32,773 nt of DNA from JAPWJZ01 sp038247245. Its GTDB lineage: Bacteria > Pseudomonadota > Alphaproteobacteria > Micavibrionales > UBA2020. Below the pieces are notes generated by a model. It had not been told where the DNA came from and did not search any database. It was given only the letters and a program-made list of their open reading frames with translations. Shown one piece after another: positions 15,694-25,238 of this stretch. Where the stretch lies: positions 1-32,773 of the forward strand of contig JBBRVE010000025.1 in assembly GCA_038247245.1 (NCBI GenBank), written 5' to 3'. Each line of letters starts with the position of its first letter. Position 1 is the first letter of the stretch. The translations under genes and the position numbers were made by a program.

Positions 15694-18600
15694 ATGGTGC
15701 TTCTCGTCGGCGATCTGGACACACTGGCTACTGGCTATCCGAATGACGTTCTGGTCATCAGCGGAGGTGGTAACCATACGCTCCTTGGCCTGACGGGGGA
15801 CGATTACCTTCAAGGCGGTGATGGAGATGACCTGTTTGATGCAGATGTAGGCACATACACAGGTGCCGCTTCGGGCATCGACATCATGGTCGGCGGACTA
15901 GGAAATGATACCTATACAGTCGATAACGCATCGGATCAGGTCGTTGAATTTAACGGCACCGCAGGCGGCATTGATACTATCCTAGCCTCGGTTTCCTATA
16001 CTCTTGCCCCCAGCGTTGAAAACCTGACACTCATCAACTCGGCCGAAAATGGCACGGGTAACGCGTTGAACAACACTATCATCGGCACGGCGCAGTCGAA
16101 CACGCTGAATGGCGGCGCTGGCGTCGACAGGCTTGACGGTTTTATGGGCGGCAGCGATACATTCATCGTGGACGATGCCTTGGATACTGTGGTCGGCGTT
16201 TCCAACCTTGTTGCCGATATCAGCACAGTAATTTCCAGCGTCACATACGAACTGGAAGGCGCTGCCGCAATTCAGCAGAACAACGCCAACATATCCAACA
16301 TCACCCTTACCGGCACGGCCGCTATCAACGCGACAGGTAACGCCAAAGATAACATCATCGTCGGCAATGCGGCCACAAACACGCTGGACGGCGGCTCAGG
16401 CGGTAATGATACGCTGGACGGCGGCGGCGGTGCGGATACGATGATCGGCGGCAATGGTGACGATACCTACGTCGTCGACAACGCGGGTGATTTCATTATC
16501 GAATTGGCTGTTCCGGAAAGCGATACAATCCGCTCCAGCATTACAATCGATATGCGCCTTGCGAACTACGCAAACGTCGAAAACGTCCTGCTGACCGGCT
16601 CGGCGAACCTGAACGCGATTGCCAATAATGCCGGCAACGCGATCACGGGTAACAGTGGCCGCAACACCATCACCGGGGGCACGGGGGTCGATATCCTCAG
16701 CGGCGGCATCAATACAGGCACTACCGGCGACCGCCTTGTCGGCGGCGCGGGCAACGATCAGTACATCATTTTCAACGCGAACGACGTAGTGATCGAGGCC
16801 GTTGGCGGCGGTAATGACCAGCTTGCCGTATTTACAAGTTTCTCCCTCTCTTCTGCCGCGCTGGCGGGGCAGGAAATCGAGAACCTTGTGCTGCTTGGAC
16901 CGGCTATTTCCGGTACAGGTAATGCGCTTATGAACACGATCATCGGTAACAGCGGTAACAACACGCTGGATGGCGGTGCCAACGCCAACGCGCTTATCGG
17001 CGACACGCTGGTCGGTGGCGATGGCGACGACCTTTACATCGTCCGTAACACAAACGATTTCATCGACGAAATTCTGGACCAGGGTATTGATACTGTTCAG
17101 GCTTCGCAATCTTTTATCCTGACCACTTTCGTTGAAAACCTGATCCTGACGGGCACGGCTAACATCAATGGTACGGGTAACCTGTACGACAACACCATCA
17201 CCGGCAACTCGGGGAATAATACGCTGGATGGCGGCGTGGGAGCGGATTCTCTGATTGGCGGCCTTGGCAACGATGTTTACATTGTTGATGAAGCAGGTGA
17301 TGCGGTGACCGAATTTGCCGGGCAGGGCAATGATGAAGTGCGGTCGGCGATCAGTTATGTGCTGGGCGCGAACATCGAAAACCTTACACTGATCGATGGT
17401 ATCGCAATCGATGGTACCGGTAACAGCCTTGCAAACGTGTTGGTCGGTAACAGCTTTGCCAATACGCTGGATGGCGGCATCGGCGCTGACTTTATGTCCG
17501 GCGGCCTTGGCGACGATTTCTACTTTGTCGATAACGCGGGCGATACTGTCGTAGATAGCGGCGGTAATGACACAATATCGGCAACGGTTACCGTTACGTT
17601 GGGCGCAACTATTGAAAACCTTGTGCTGACGGGTACTGCGAACGCAAACGGCACAGGTAACGCTTCGGTAAATACGATCACCGGTAACGATGGGAACAAC
17701 ACGCTGGACGGCGGCATCGGTGCCGATACGCTGATCGGGGGCGCGGGTAACGATTTCTATATCGTGGATAATACCGCGGATGTTGTGACGGAAAACCTTT
17801 TTGAAGGTATCGATAGCGTCAGTTCGTCCGTCAGCTATACACTGTCCGCAAATATCGAGAACCTGACCCTGACCGGTGTCGCTGCAATTGACGGCACGGG
17901 CAACGGCGAAGACAACACGCTGATCGGCAACAGCGCTGCGAACACGCTGACCGGGGGTGCGGGCAATGACACCTACTTCGTCGATGCTCTGGATACAATC
18001 GTCGAGGCGGGTGGCGGCGGCACAGACACGGCTGTATTCAACTCGTCCGTCGCTGGCCAGACCTTTGTTCTTGGCGGCAACGTTGAAAACCTGATCCTTG
18101 GCGGTGCTGCTGCGATTAATGGCACGGGCGATGCCACAAACAACACCATTACAGGCAATAGCGCGGTCAACACTCTTGACGGCGGCGACGGCGATGACAC
18201 GCTGGATGGCGGGGCTGGTGCCGATACCATGATCGGCGGCATGGGTAACGATACCTTTATCGTTAACATCTCGACCGATGTCATCAGCGAAAATGTGGGC
18301 GAAGGTATCGACACGGTTTTGACGAACGCGACCTTTAATCTTGCGACCAACGCAGCGAACATAGAAAATCTGACACTGACGGGCACGGCTGCCATTAACG
18401 GCACCGGCGACTTGAATGCCAACATCATTACCGGCAACAGCGGCAAAAACATCCTGTCAGGCCTTGCCGGCGCAGATACGCTTGACGGCGGTCTGGGCGC
18501 GGATACCATGTTCGGTGGTCTTGGCGACGACGTGTTTATTGTGGACAATATCGGCGACAAGGTAACTGAGGTAGCGGGCGAAGGCAACGATACGGTCCTC

Positions 18601-20409
18601 AGCAGTCTGGCCACCTATACGCTTGCTCTCAACGTTGAAAACCTGACACTGACAGGCACCGCTAACATTAATGGTATCGGCAATGCAGGCAGCAATTTCC
18701 TGACAGGAAATTCGGGCGACAATACGCTTGACGGTGGCGCCGGCGACGACGTACTGCAAGGCGGCTTGGGCAACGATGTTTATATTCTCGACAGCATGCT
18801 CGATCTTGTGGTCGATATGGGCGGTATTGATACGATCAGAACCTCCTTCACGGCGTCTCTTGTAGATTACACAGGTATCGAAAACCTGACGCTGACAGGC
18901 ACTTCCGCCATTAACGCCACGGGTAACGCCAGCAACAATACGCTTGTCGGCAACACCGGCGTCAACACGCTTACCGGTGGTGATGGAAATGACACCTATT
19001 ACGCGAATTCGAATGATGTCATCGTAGAGCTAGCAGCGGGTGGCAATGATACGCTTTATGTGACAGTCACCGGCACTTTCGTCATTCCAGCAAACGTGGA
19101 AAATATTATTTTCATGGGTACAGGTAACGGCAACCTGACCGGGAACAATGACGTCAATACGTTTGTCGGCAACGCGGGTGTGAACACGCTTGACGGTGGC
19201 GGCGGCGCGGATTTGCTGTCCGGCGGCAAGGGTAGCGACGTGTATATCGTCGACACCGCGCTGGATGTAATCTTCGAAGGCATTGGCGAAGGCACCGACA
19301 CCGTTCGCGCGACCGCGTCTTATACGCTGTCGGCGAACGTTGAAAACCTTGTCCTGCTGGGTACTGGCAGCATTGATGGGACGGGCAACAACCTGAACAA
19401 CACCATCACCGGCAATTCCGGCAACAACACGCTGGATGGGGGTACGGGCACCGACCGCCTTGTCGGCGGCGCGGGCAACGATACTTACATCGTCGACAAT
19501 ATCCGGGATGTGATCATCGATTCTTCCGGCAATGATACAGTACTGACCGACATCTCCTATACGCTGAAAGCCGGACTTGAAAACCTCACCCTGACAGGCA
19601 TGTCCGACGTTAACGGCACCGGCAACACGCTGGTCAATATCCTGATCGGCAATTCCGGCGCAAACACGTTGGACGGCGGCGCGGCGAACGACACGCTGAT
19701 CGGCGGCGACGGTAACGACGTGCTGAAGGGCGGCACGGGCGCGGATGTCATGAATGGCGGACTGGGTAACGACACTTATACGGTCGATAACATTCATGAC
19801 GTGATCATCGATGTGACCGGCGAGGGCACTGACACGCTGACAACGACTGTCAACTACACCCTGTCATCGACTGCCGAAATTGAGATCATTACCCTCGGCG
19901 GCACGACGGCACTGAATTTTACGGGGAGCGACAGCGACAACACCATCACTGGAAACAACGCTGCCAACAGCATTGATGGCGGCGCCGGCGAAGATATCCT
20001 GATGGGCCTTGCAGGTAACGATATCCTGATGGGCGGCCTTGATGACGATATCCTGATGGGTGGCGCAGGCGCTGACCGTATGAGCGGCGGCGGCGGTGCC
20101 GATACCTTCGTGTTTGAATCAGCAAGCGCGCTTACGAATGTGGATATCATCACGGATTTCAACATTTCGACCGATAACGACGTGCTGGATCTGTCGGATG
20201 TTCTCTCTGCTGTTTACGACCCATTGACGGATGTACTCAGCGATTATGTACGCATCCTCGACAGTGGCGCCAATTCGATTGTACAGATCGATATCGACGG
20301 GTTTGGCATCGGTACGGCGGCATGGAAGACCGTTGCCATTCTGCAGGGCATCAACGGCCTGACAGGTGCGCAGGCACTTGTCGATAGCGGCAACCTGATC
20401 GTTAGTTAA
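15694..20409 (+). CDS. Giant RTX-type calcium-binding protein, type I secreted
   Basis: A 1571-residue, very acidic, Gly/Asn/Asp/Thr-rich protein with no N-terminal signal peptide. It consists of sixteen modules of about 73-101 residues. Each joins a beta-rich segment (ENLTLTGTAxxNGTGN) to hemolysin-type nonapeptides (GGxGxDTLIGGxGNDxY) that bind Ca2+ in a parallel beta-roll. Near 1430-1465 come three closely spaced DILMGG repeats. The last ~105 residues (DIITDFN, DVLDLSDVL, IDIDG, ending in a GNLIVS-like hydrophobic tail) match the C-terminal secretion domain of T1SS substrates. GGAG lies seven bases before the ATG. Function is unknown: surface layer, adhesin or matrix protein are all possible. 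No protease, lipase or toxin domain is visible. Confidence 0.9.
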   Translation: MVLLVGDLDTLATGYPNDVLVISGGGNHTLLGLTGDDYLQGGDGDDLFDADVGTYTGAASGIDIMVGGLGNDTYTVDNASDQVVEFNGTAGGIDTILASVSYTLAPSVENLTLINSAENGTGNALNNTIIGTAQSNTLNGGAGVDRLDGFMGGSDTFIVDDALDTVVGVSNLVADISTVISSVTYELEGAAAIQQNNANISNITLTGTAAINATGNAKDNIIVGNAATNTLDGGSGGNDTLDGGGGADTMIGGNGDDTYVVDNAGDFIIELAVPESDTIRSSITIDMRLANYANVENVLLTGSANLNAIANNAGNAITGNSGRNTITGGTGVDILSGGINTGTTGDRLVGGAGNDQYIIFNANDVVIEAVGGGNDQLAVFTSFSLSSAALAGQEIENLVLLGPAISGTGNALMNTIIGNSGNNTLDGGANANALIGDTLVGGDGDDLYIVRNTNDFIDEILDQGIDTVQASQSFILTTFVENLILTGTANINGTGNLYDNTITGNSGNNTLDGGVGADSLIGGLGNDVYIVDEAGDAVTEFAGQGNDEVRSAISYVLGANIENLTLIDGIAIDGTGNSLANVLVGNSFANTLDGGIGADFMSGGLGDDFYFVDNAGDTVVDSGGNDTISATVTVTLGATIENLVLTGTANANGTGNASVNTITGNDGNNTLDGGIGADTLIGGAGNDFYIVDNTADVVTENLFEGIDSVSSSVSYTLSANIENLTLTGVAAIDGTGNGEDNTLIGNSAANTLTGGAGNDTYFVDALDTIVEAGGGGTDTAVFNSSVAGQTFVLGGNVENLILGGAAAINGTGDATNNTITGNSAVNTLDGGDGDDTLDGGAGADTMIGGMGNDTFIVNISTDVISENVGEGIDTVLTNATFNLATNAANIENLTLTGTAAINGTGDLNANIITGNSGKNILSGLAGADTLDGGLGADTMFGGLGDDVFIVDNIGDKVTEVAGEGNDTVLSSLATYTLALNVENLTLTGTANINGIGNAGSNFLTGNSGDNTLDGGAGDDVLQGGLGNDVYILDSMLDLVVDMGGIDTIRTSFTASLVDYTGIENLTLTGTSAINATGNASNNTLVGNTGVNTLTGGDGNDTYYANSNDVIVELAAGGNDTLYVTVTGTFVIPANVENIIFMGTGNGNLTGNNDVNTFVGNAGVNTLDGGGGADLLSGGKGSDVYIVDTALDVIFEGIGEGTDTVRATASYTLSANVENLVLLGTGSIDGTGNNLNNTITGNSGNNTLDGGTGTDRLVGGAGNDTYIVDNIRDVIIDSSGNDTVLTDISYTLKAGLENLTLTGMSDVNGTGNTLVNILIGNSGANTLDGGAANDTLIGGDGNDVLKGGTGADVMNGGLGNDTYTVDNIHDVIIDVTGEGTDTLTTTVNYTLSSTAEIEIITLGGTTALNFTGSDSDNTITGNNAANSIDGGAGEDILMGLAGNDILMGGLDDDILMGGAGADRMSGGGGADTFVFESASALTNVDIITDFNISTDNDVLDLSDVLSAVYDPLTDVLSDYVRILDSGANSIVQIDIDGFGIGTAAWKTVAILQGINGLTGAQALVDSGNLIVS
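16015..19902 (+). repeat. Tandem coding modules, about 243 bp period
   Basis: The ENL-type motif recurs sixteen times, near 16015, 16290, 16575, 16876, 17131, 17374, 17611, 17854, 18082, 18361, 18634, 18877, 19096, 19339, 19576 and 19879. Many successive intervals are exactly 243 or 237 bases, and the others are 219-303. The nucleotide copies have diverged, so the array looks old rather than newly amplified. Confidence 0.85.
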
Positions 20410-20422
20410 GGGCGCTTTAGTA

Positions 20423-20800
20423 TCATGTAATCCGTGTCATTGTCACTTGCGTGACGTTGGCGCCATGGCGGATGTCGCCGCTCAGGACAAGGCGGCCCTT
20501 GTCACGGCTGACGGCCAGCATGGTCTTGTAGTGCATGATCGATTTTGTGGGATTGCCGTTTTCATCCATAATGAATTTTCCGCCGGGCGCGTGGCTGGGG
20601 TCGAGCGTGCTTTCCATCTGCACGGCATCCGGCAGGATCGTAAAAAAACTTTCCCAGATGAAGCCGTCCTTGTCCTTGCGCCAGGTCGTGCCGTCGCGGA
20701 TTTCCGTCTGCCCGTCGCTATTGAGGGTATAGGGGCCGGTTTGGCTGCTGCGGGTACGGATTTCGTAACGTCCGTCGAGCTCGTCCATCGTGATGGGCAT
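20423..20800 (-). CDS. Conserved-looking small beta-rich protein, unknown function
   Basis: A 125-residue soluble protein without signal peptide or membrane segment. Alternating short polar and hydrophobic stretches (GRYEIRTRS, FIWESFFTILPDAVQME, GRLVLSGDIRHG, TQVTMTRIT) suggest an all-beta fold. AGGAG lies six bases before the ATG, supporting translation. It converges with the RTX gene, from which only 13 bases separate it, and diverges from dnaX. I do not recognise the family and propose no function. Confidence 0.65.
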   Translation of the reverse strand: MPITMDELDGRYEIRTRSSQTGPYTLNSDGQTEIRDGTTWRKDKDGFIWESFFTILPDAVQMESTLDPSHAPGGKFIMDENGNPTKSIMHYKTMLAVSRDKGRLVLSGDIRHGANVTQVTMTRIT

Positions 20801-20932
20801 TGGTTTCTCCTGTATTCAGCCTACTATGAGGTTCGTGAGCCCGCAAGGCGCGCAGGTTTATGTTATTCCGTAAATAATTGAATGGGGGATGCGAATCCGA
20901 TACCCTTGTCCTTCATCTTTAAAGAGGCTTCC

Positions 20933-22597
20933 GTGGCGAAAAAAACTGCCGATACCGCTGTCGAAAAAACATCCGAAAAACCGGCTGAATACCGCGTATT
21001 GGCGCGCAAATACCGCCCACGCGATTTTTCGCAGATGAAGGGGCAGGACGCGCTTGTCCGCACGCTGACGAACGCGATTGAATCGGGCCGCATCGCCCAT
21101 GCCTTTATGCTGACGGGCGTGCGCGGCGTCGGCAAGACCACGACCGCCCGCATCATCGCCCGTGCGCTGAACTGCGAAAAAGGTCCGACGATTACGCCCT
21201 GCGGCACCTGCGACCAGTGCAAGGCGATATCCGAAGACCGCCATGTGGATGTCCTTGAAATGGACGCCGCGTCCCATACCGGTGTCGATAACATCCGCGA
21301 CCTGATCGACACCGTGCAATATGCGCCGGTAAGCGGCCGCTATAAAATCTTCATCATCGACGAAGTCCACATGCTGTCAAAGGGCGCGTTTAACGCGCTT
21401 TTGAAAACACTGGAAGAACCGCCGGCTCACGCGAAATTCGTCTTTGCCACCACCGAAATCCGCAAAGTGCCCGTGACCGTCCTGTCACGCTGCCAGCGTT
21501 TCGATTTGAAACGTATCGATGCCGGCGTACTGGAGGAATATTTCGGCGAGCTTTTGCAAAAAGAAAACGTCGAGGCCGAACAGCAGGCCATTGCACTGAT
21601 CGCCCGCGCCGCCGACGGTTCTGCCCGCGACGGCCTCAGCCTTCTGGATCAGGCCATCTCCCGCGAACAGGGCAAGGTAACCGAAGCGCAGGTGCGCGAA
21701 ATGCTCGGCCTTGTCGACCGCAGCGCAGGCTTTGATTTGTTCGAAGGCCTGATGAAGGGCGACACCATCGGCACGCTCAACATCGTTGACACGCTGTATA
21801 AAAGCGGAGCCGACCCGATGCAGGTGTTGCAGGATCTGCTCGACCTTACCCATTTCCTGACCAAAACCAAAGTCGCCCCTGAAACCGCGCGCGACCGTGC
21901 ACTGCCCGAGGCAGAACGTGTGCGCGGCGCGGAACTGGCCAAAAAACTTTCCGTGCCGGTACTGACCCGCACCTGGCAAATGCTCCTGAAAGGCGCATCG
22001 GAGGTCAACCAGTCATCACAGCCGCGTCACGCGCTGGAAATGCTGCTGATCCGCCTGCTGTATGTGGCGGAACAGCCGACCCCCGGCGATGTTCTGAAAC
22101 AATTGAAAGATGGCACGACTGTCAGCATGGGCGGCGGCGCTGCGCCATCGGGCGGCGCGCCGCGCGGCACGACAGTCATGCGCGAGGCATCTCCCGCAAC
22201 CGCTATTGCCATGCAGCCGCAGGAAAACGCGGCTTCACAAGTGAACACCTTCCATGAAGCTGTCGCGCTGTTCGGCCAGAAAAAGGAGGGCCTGCTGGAG
22301 GCCGGGATTATTTCCTACGTCCATCTGGTGAAATTCGAACAGGGGCATATCGCCATCCGGCTGAAAGAAAACGCGCCGCAAAACCTTGTCGGCCAGATGT
22401 CCGACCGGTTAAGCCTCTGGACGGGCCGCCCGTGGATTGTCAGCCTGTCACGTGAACAGGGCGAACCGACGCTGGGCGAAATGAAGCGCACCGAAAAAGC
22501 GAATATCGACGCCGAAGTCCGCGCCAGCGCAATGGTGGCCGAAGCCATGAACGTCTTCAACGGCGCGAAAGTCATCGACATTAAATTCAAGAAATAA
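20933..22597 (+). CDS. dnaX: DNA polymerase III subunit tau/gamma
   Basis: A 554-residue clamp-loader ATPase that opens the beta clamp and, as tau, couples polymerase cores to helicase. The Walker A motif GVRGVGKT lies at 62-69, the zinc site at C81, C90, C93 and C96, Walker B FIIDE at 140-144, and the sensor-1 region VLSRCQRF at 183-190. The C-terminal region (about 435-554) matches the tau-specific part that binds polymerase alpha. GTG 20933 is chosen because GAGG lies five bases upstream; an upstream in-frame ATG at 20882 has no ribosome binding site and would add 17 unlikely residues. No convincing frameshift site for a gamma form is visible. ybaB, usually next, lies 2.3 kb away. Confidence 0.95.
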   Translation: MAKKTADTAVEKTSEKPAEYRVLARKYRPRDFSQMKGQDALVRTLTNAIESGRIAHAFMLTGVRGVGKTTTARIIARALNCEKGPTITPCGTCDQCKAISEDRHVDVLEMDAASHTGVDNIRDLIDTVQYAPVSGRYKIFIIDEVHMLSKGAFNALLKTLEEPPAHAKFVFATTEIRKVPVTVLSRCQRFDLKRIDAGVLEEYFGELLQKENVEAEQQAIALIARAADGSARDGLSLLDQAISREQGKVTEAQVREMLGLVDRSAGFDLFEGLMKGDTIGTLNIVDTLYKSGADPMQVLQDLLDLTHFLTKTKVAPETARDRALPEAERVRGAELAKKLSVPVLTRTWQMLLKGASEVNQSSQPRHALEMLLIRLLYVAEQPTPGDVLKQLKDGTTVSMGGGAAPSGGAPRGTTVMREASPATAIAMQPQENAASQVNTFHEAVALFGQKKEGLLEAGIISYVHLVKFEQGHIAIRLKENAPQNLVGQMSDRLSLWTGRPWIVSLSREQGEPTLGEMKRTEKANIDAEVRASAMVAEAMNVFNGAKVIDIKFKK

Positions 22598-22599
22598 GC

Positions 22600-23829
22600 T
22601 TATTCCGGCTTTTTATCGTCCGCAGGCTTTTTGCGTTCAGGTTCCGTGTCCATGGCGCGCATGACAGAGCTGAAGAAAACTTCCTTGAACTGGGCGACCA
22701 ATAAAACAAACGCGATCAGCGCCAGGAAAACCGCAATCACAAAAATATAGACGTTATCGGCAATCGCATCGGGCAGGTAGGTGCGCGCATGCATCAACCA
22801 CATAAAAATACGGTCAAATATGCGCGACAATTCGGGCGTGGCCGCGATGGTTTGAAGACTCACCGCGAAAATGACGATATAAATGACAACTTTGAGCGCG
22901 TAGCGCCGTGTTAGATAGGCGCGCAATGGCTGTTTTTTGCGCACGATAGACAGCGTGACGGTCAACGCCGCCATGGCAACAAGCACGGCCACCATTTCAA
23001 ACCTGCCGCTCGAGCGCAACTCGTTACCGCGACCTACTTCCAGATATTTTTTGGCAGGCGCATAGCCCTGCGCTTCTGCCATCCGTATCCAGCGCAAACC
23101 TTCCGCATATTCGCCGTCGTCGCGCAGGGCAAGGCCGTAACGGTACTGCCCCTCTGCCATTCCCGCATTCGCGGCATCGCGATACCAGCCCTGCATGTCC
23201 CGCAGTTCCTGCGGCGATTTATTGTATATCTTGGTGAGGATATTTGCTGCCTTCAACGCCGCATTTTTGTCGCCCGATGCCGACGCCTTGCCATACCATT
23301 CAATCGCCTGATTACGCATCAACGGGCTGTCTGACGTGATTTGCAGCCTGTTGCGGGGGTCGATATGCATGCGACAGGGCAGGGTGAGGTATAAATCTGC
23401 AAGCGCCGACTGTGCATGGGCGTCGCCTTTTTCCGCCGCGGCCAGCAGCGCGCCGTGCTGTTTTTCCGGCGTGAACCACCATTTCCCCGCTATGCGCATA
23501 TCGCGTGGCGTGCCCAGTCCCAGCGCATGCAAATCGCCCAGCATACACGCGGCTTCGGCAGCGTAGCCCGCCTGCGTGTTTGGTATGAGTTCGTCACTGT
23601 CGCGCAGCCAGGGTGCGCCGGGTGTTGCCGCAGCACTCAGCTGCGTGATGGCTTGCGCATATTCCTGCTCGAAGAAAAACTGCATGCCCTCGTTATAGGG
23701 CGCCGCCGCTGCAAACTCTTCGGCTCTTGCCTGTAAAGCGGGCTGCATAAAGGCGAGACAAAAGAGGGCGGCTGCAAGCCGTGTCTTGAAGCCGCGAAAA
23801 ACTGTCAGCCTCTGAAAATGAACGCGCAT
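22600..23829 (-). CDS. Sel1-like repeat protein with C-terminal membrane segments
   Basis: A 409-residue protein with an N-terminal signal peptide (hydrophobic to about residue 30, cleavage near ARA). Helical Sel1/TPR-like repeats follow at about 90-265 (AACMLGDLHALGLGT, AHAQSALADLYL, AEGQYRYGLALRDDGEYAEG). Three hydrophobic helices lie near 280-300, 312-330 and 362-384, and the tail is charged and Lys-rich. The repeats should face the periplasm. Such proteins bind partners; some act in envelope assembly or signalling. GAGGG lies six bases before the ATG. It converges with dnaX, two bases from its stop, and follows the ankyrin gene on the same strand. The partner is unknown. Confidence 0.8.
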   Translation of the reverse strand: MRVHFQRLTVFRGFKTRLAAALFCLAFMQPALQARAEEFAAAAPYNEGMQFFFEQEYAQAITQLSAAATPGAPWLRDSDELIPNTQAGYAAEAACMLGDLHALGLGTPRDMRIAGKWWFTPEKQHGALLAAAEKGDAHAQSALADLYLTLPCRMHIDPRNRLQITSDSPLMRNQAIEWYGKASASGDKNAALKAANILTKIYNKSPQELRDMQGWYRDAANAGMAEGQYRYGLALRDDGEYAEGLRWIRMAEAQGYAPAKKYLEVGRGNELRSSGRFEMVAVLVAMAALTVTLSIVRKKQPLRAYLTRRYALKVVIYIVIFAVSLQTIAATPELSRIFDRIFMWLMHARTYLPDAIADNVYIFVIAVFLALIAFVLLVAQFKEVFFSSVMRAMDTEPERKKPADDKKPE

Positions 23830-23925
23830 AAAATACCCTCTGGAGGAAAGGCATAAAACCTAACCTGTACAACAGCTTCGGGCGCGGCAGGTAAAAATGC
23901 AACCTGTTTTAACGGCAGTCGGGCG

Positions 23926-24648
23926 TCAGCCCACCAGTCCCGCCTTGATCAATTTATGCTCCAGTTGCTGTATGGCGGTGCGGTTGGCAGCATCACGTTC
24001 TTCCTGGGTAAGCGGCGGTGTGTTGCCGTTTGCGGCTGTCATGCCCGCGCCTGCGTTTTTGAATTCGGCCTCTTCCTTGCGCTTTGGAACATAAACCGCT
24101 CCTGCCTGCGCGATGAGGTCGGCAATGCCCTCATGTTCGTTGTCGCGTGCGAATTCAACGGCGGTGACACCTTCGCTATCCTTGACGTTCGGGTCGGCAC
24201 CAGAATCAATCAGCAGCGCGACGGTATTGCGATAGCCATGCGCGGCAGCAGACATCAACGCCGTATGGCCTTTGGTGTTCGTGTGGTTGATATCCGCGCC
24301 TGCCTTCAGCAGCACATCGGCAACAGCGGCCTTGCCCTCGAACGCGGCGAACATCAGCGCGGTTGAACCATTGGCGTTTAACGCCTCCAGGTCCGCGTTC
24401 GGTGCGCGCGCCAGCATCCACGCGGCTTCTTTTGATCCGGCTTGCGCTGCGACCATCAATCCGGTCTGGCCGTCGGCATTGCGCCATTCAATCGCGTCCG
24501 GTACCTCCATCAGAATTTTTTGCAGCAACGCGGTTTCATTCATCTTGATCGCGGTGAAAAAACGCGCGCGCCGATCGCGGTTGAGGGGTTCGGCTTCATA
24601 TCCGCCTGCGGCTGTATTGAACGCGCCGCTTAATCCTGACTTGGTCAC
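23926..24648 (-). CDS. Ankyrin-repeat protein
   Basis: A 240-residue protein with four clear 33-residue ankyrin repeats between about 58 and 185: GQTGLMVAAQAGSKEA, GSTALMFAAFEGKAAV, GHTALMSAAAHGYRNT and GVTAVEFARDNEHEG. A polar C-terminal tail follows. There is no signal peptide or membrane segment, so it should be cytosolic and act in protein binding. The start is GTG 24648, with GAAGG five bases upstream. It is probably co-transcribed with the Sel1-type gene 96 bases downstream and diverges from ybaB. Confidence 0.85.
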   Translation of the reverse strand: MTKSGLSGAFNTAAGGYEAEPLNRDRRARFFTAIKMNETALLQKILMEVPDAIEWRNADGQTGLMVAAQAGSKEAAWMLARAPNADLEALNANGSTALMFAAFEGKAAVADVLLKAGADINHTNTKGHTALMSAAAHGYRNTVALLIDSGADPNVKDSEGVTAVEFARDNEHEGIADLIAQAGAVYVPKRKEEAEFKNAGAGMTAANGNTPPLTQEERDAANRTAIQQLEHKLIKAGLVG

Positions 24649-24823
24649 TTCTGCCTTCGTCCTTTTATATCAGCAGCAACACTTTCTACCGTGTTGCGGT
24701 TGAACTTTATCGTTATCAAGCCTTACCATAAACTCAACGGGCGCACAATTATTGCCGGAATCTGCCATTAATTACAATTACTTAAATCTGAGGTACATAT
24801 AGACCATATCTCGCCACGTGCGG

Positions 24824-24850
24824 TTGACTCGGGCTTCATACCCCTATAAT
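24824..24850 (+). promoter_or_regulatory. Likely promoter of ybaB
   Basis: TTGACT at 24824-24829 and a perfect TATAAT at 24845-24850 lie 41 bases before the ybaB ATG. The 15-base spacer is shorter than optimal, but both boxes are close to consensus. A promoter here fits the loss of the usual dnaX-ybaB co-transcription. Confidence 0.5.
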
Positions 24851-24890
24851 TTTCAGACACACAACACATAACACCGCGAAGGATCTCAGC

Positions 24891-25214
24891 ATGGCAAACT
24901 TTGCCCAGATGATGCAGAAAGCCGGCAAGTTCAAGCAGGAAATGGAAAAGATGCAGCAGCGCGTCAACGCCATGGATATTCCGGGCGCGGCCGGCAACGG
25001 CCTCGTCACCTGCGTCGTTTCCGGCAAGCATGAATTGAAAAAACTGAAGGTCGATCCCTCGCTCATCAAGGCCGACGAAGCCGATGTGATGGAAGACATG
25101 ATCATCGCTGCCATCAACGATGCCCGCAACAAGGCGGAAAAAGTGATGGCGGATGAAACATCCAAACTAATGGCCGATATGGGCCTGCCCGCCAATATGG
25201 GCTTGCCGTTTTAA
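24891..25214 (+). CDS. ybaB: YbaB/EbfC nucleoid-associated protein
   Basis: A 107-residue member of the YbaB/EbfC family, small dimeric tweezer-like proteins that bind DNA and shape the nucleoid. The N-terminal coiled helix (MMQKAGKFKQEMEKMQQRV), the central strands (GNGLVTCVVSGKHELKKLKVDPSLI) and the C-terminal helix (DMIIAAINDARNKAEKVM) match in order and length. GAAGGA lies seven bases before the ATG. It usually sits between dnaX and recR. Here dnaX is 2.3 kb upstream and recR is absent from the window. Confidence 0.95.
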   Translation: MANFAQMMQKAGKFKQEMEKMQQRVNAMDIPGAAGNGLVTCVVSGKHELKKLKVDPSLIKADEADVMEDMIIAAINDARNKAEKVMADETSKLMADMGLPANMGLPF

Positions 25215-25238
25215 TTTTAATTACAGGAGATTTCAAAT

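Noticed and set aside
16396..17109. Long minus-strand reading frames within the RTX gene
   Set aside because: These are antisense shadows of the repetitive GC-biased coding sequence and show no domain or ribosome binding site.
20801..20932. Possible SRP RNA gene upstream of dnaX
   Set aside because: The signature GGAAGG/GCAGC loop motif is not present, so no SRP RNA is called.
20936..20945. A-run at the start of dnaX as a programmed frameshift site
   Set aside because: It lies at the N-terminus, far from where gamma would be made, and a later run at GCCAAAAAACTT does not fit the slippery-heptamer frame.
24676..24697. 7-bp inverted repeat GCAACAC...GTGTTGC in the leader of the ankyrin gene
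   Set aside because: Could be an operator, but it is short, single and lies beside no regulator gene; not supportable as a feature.
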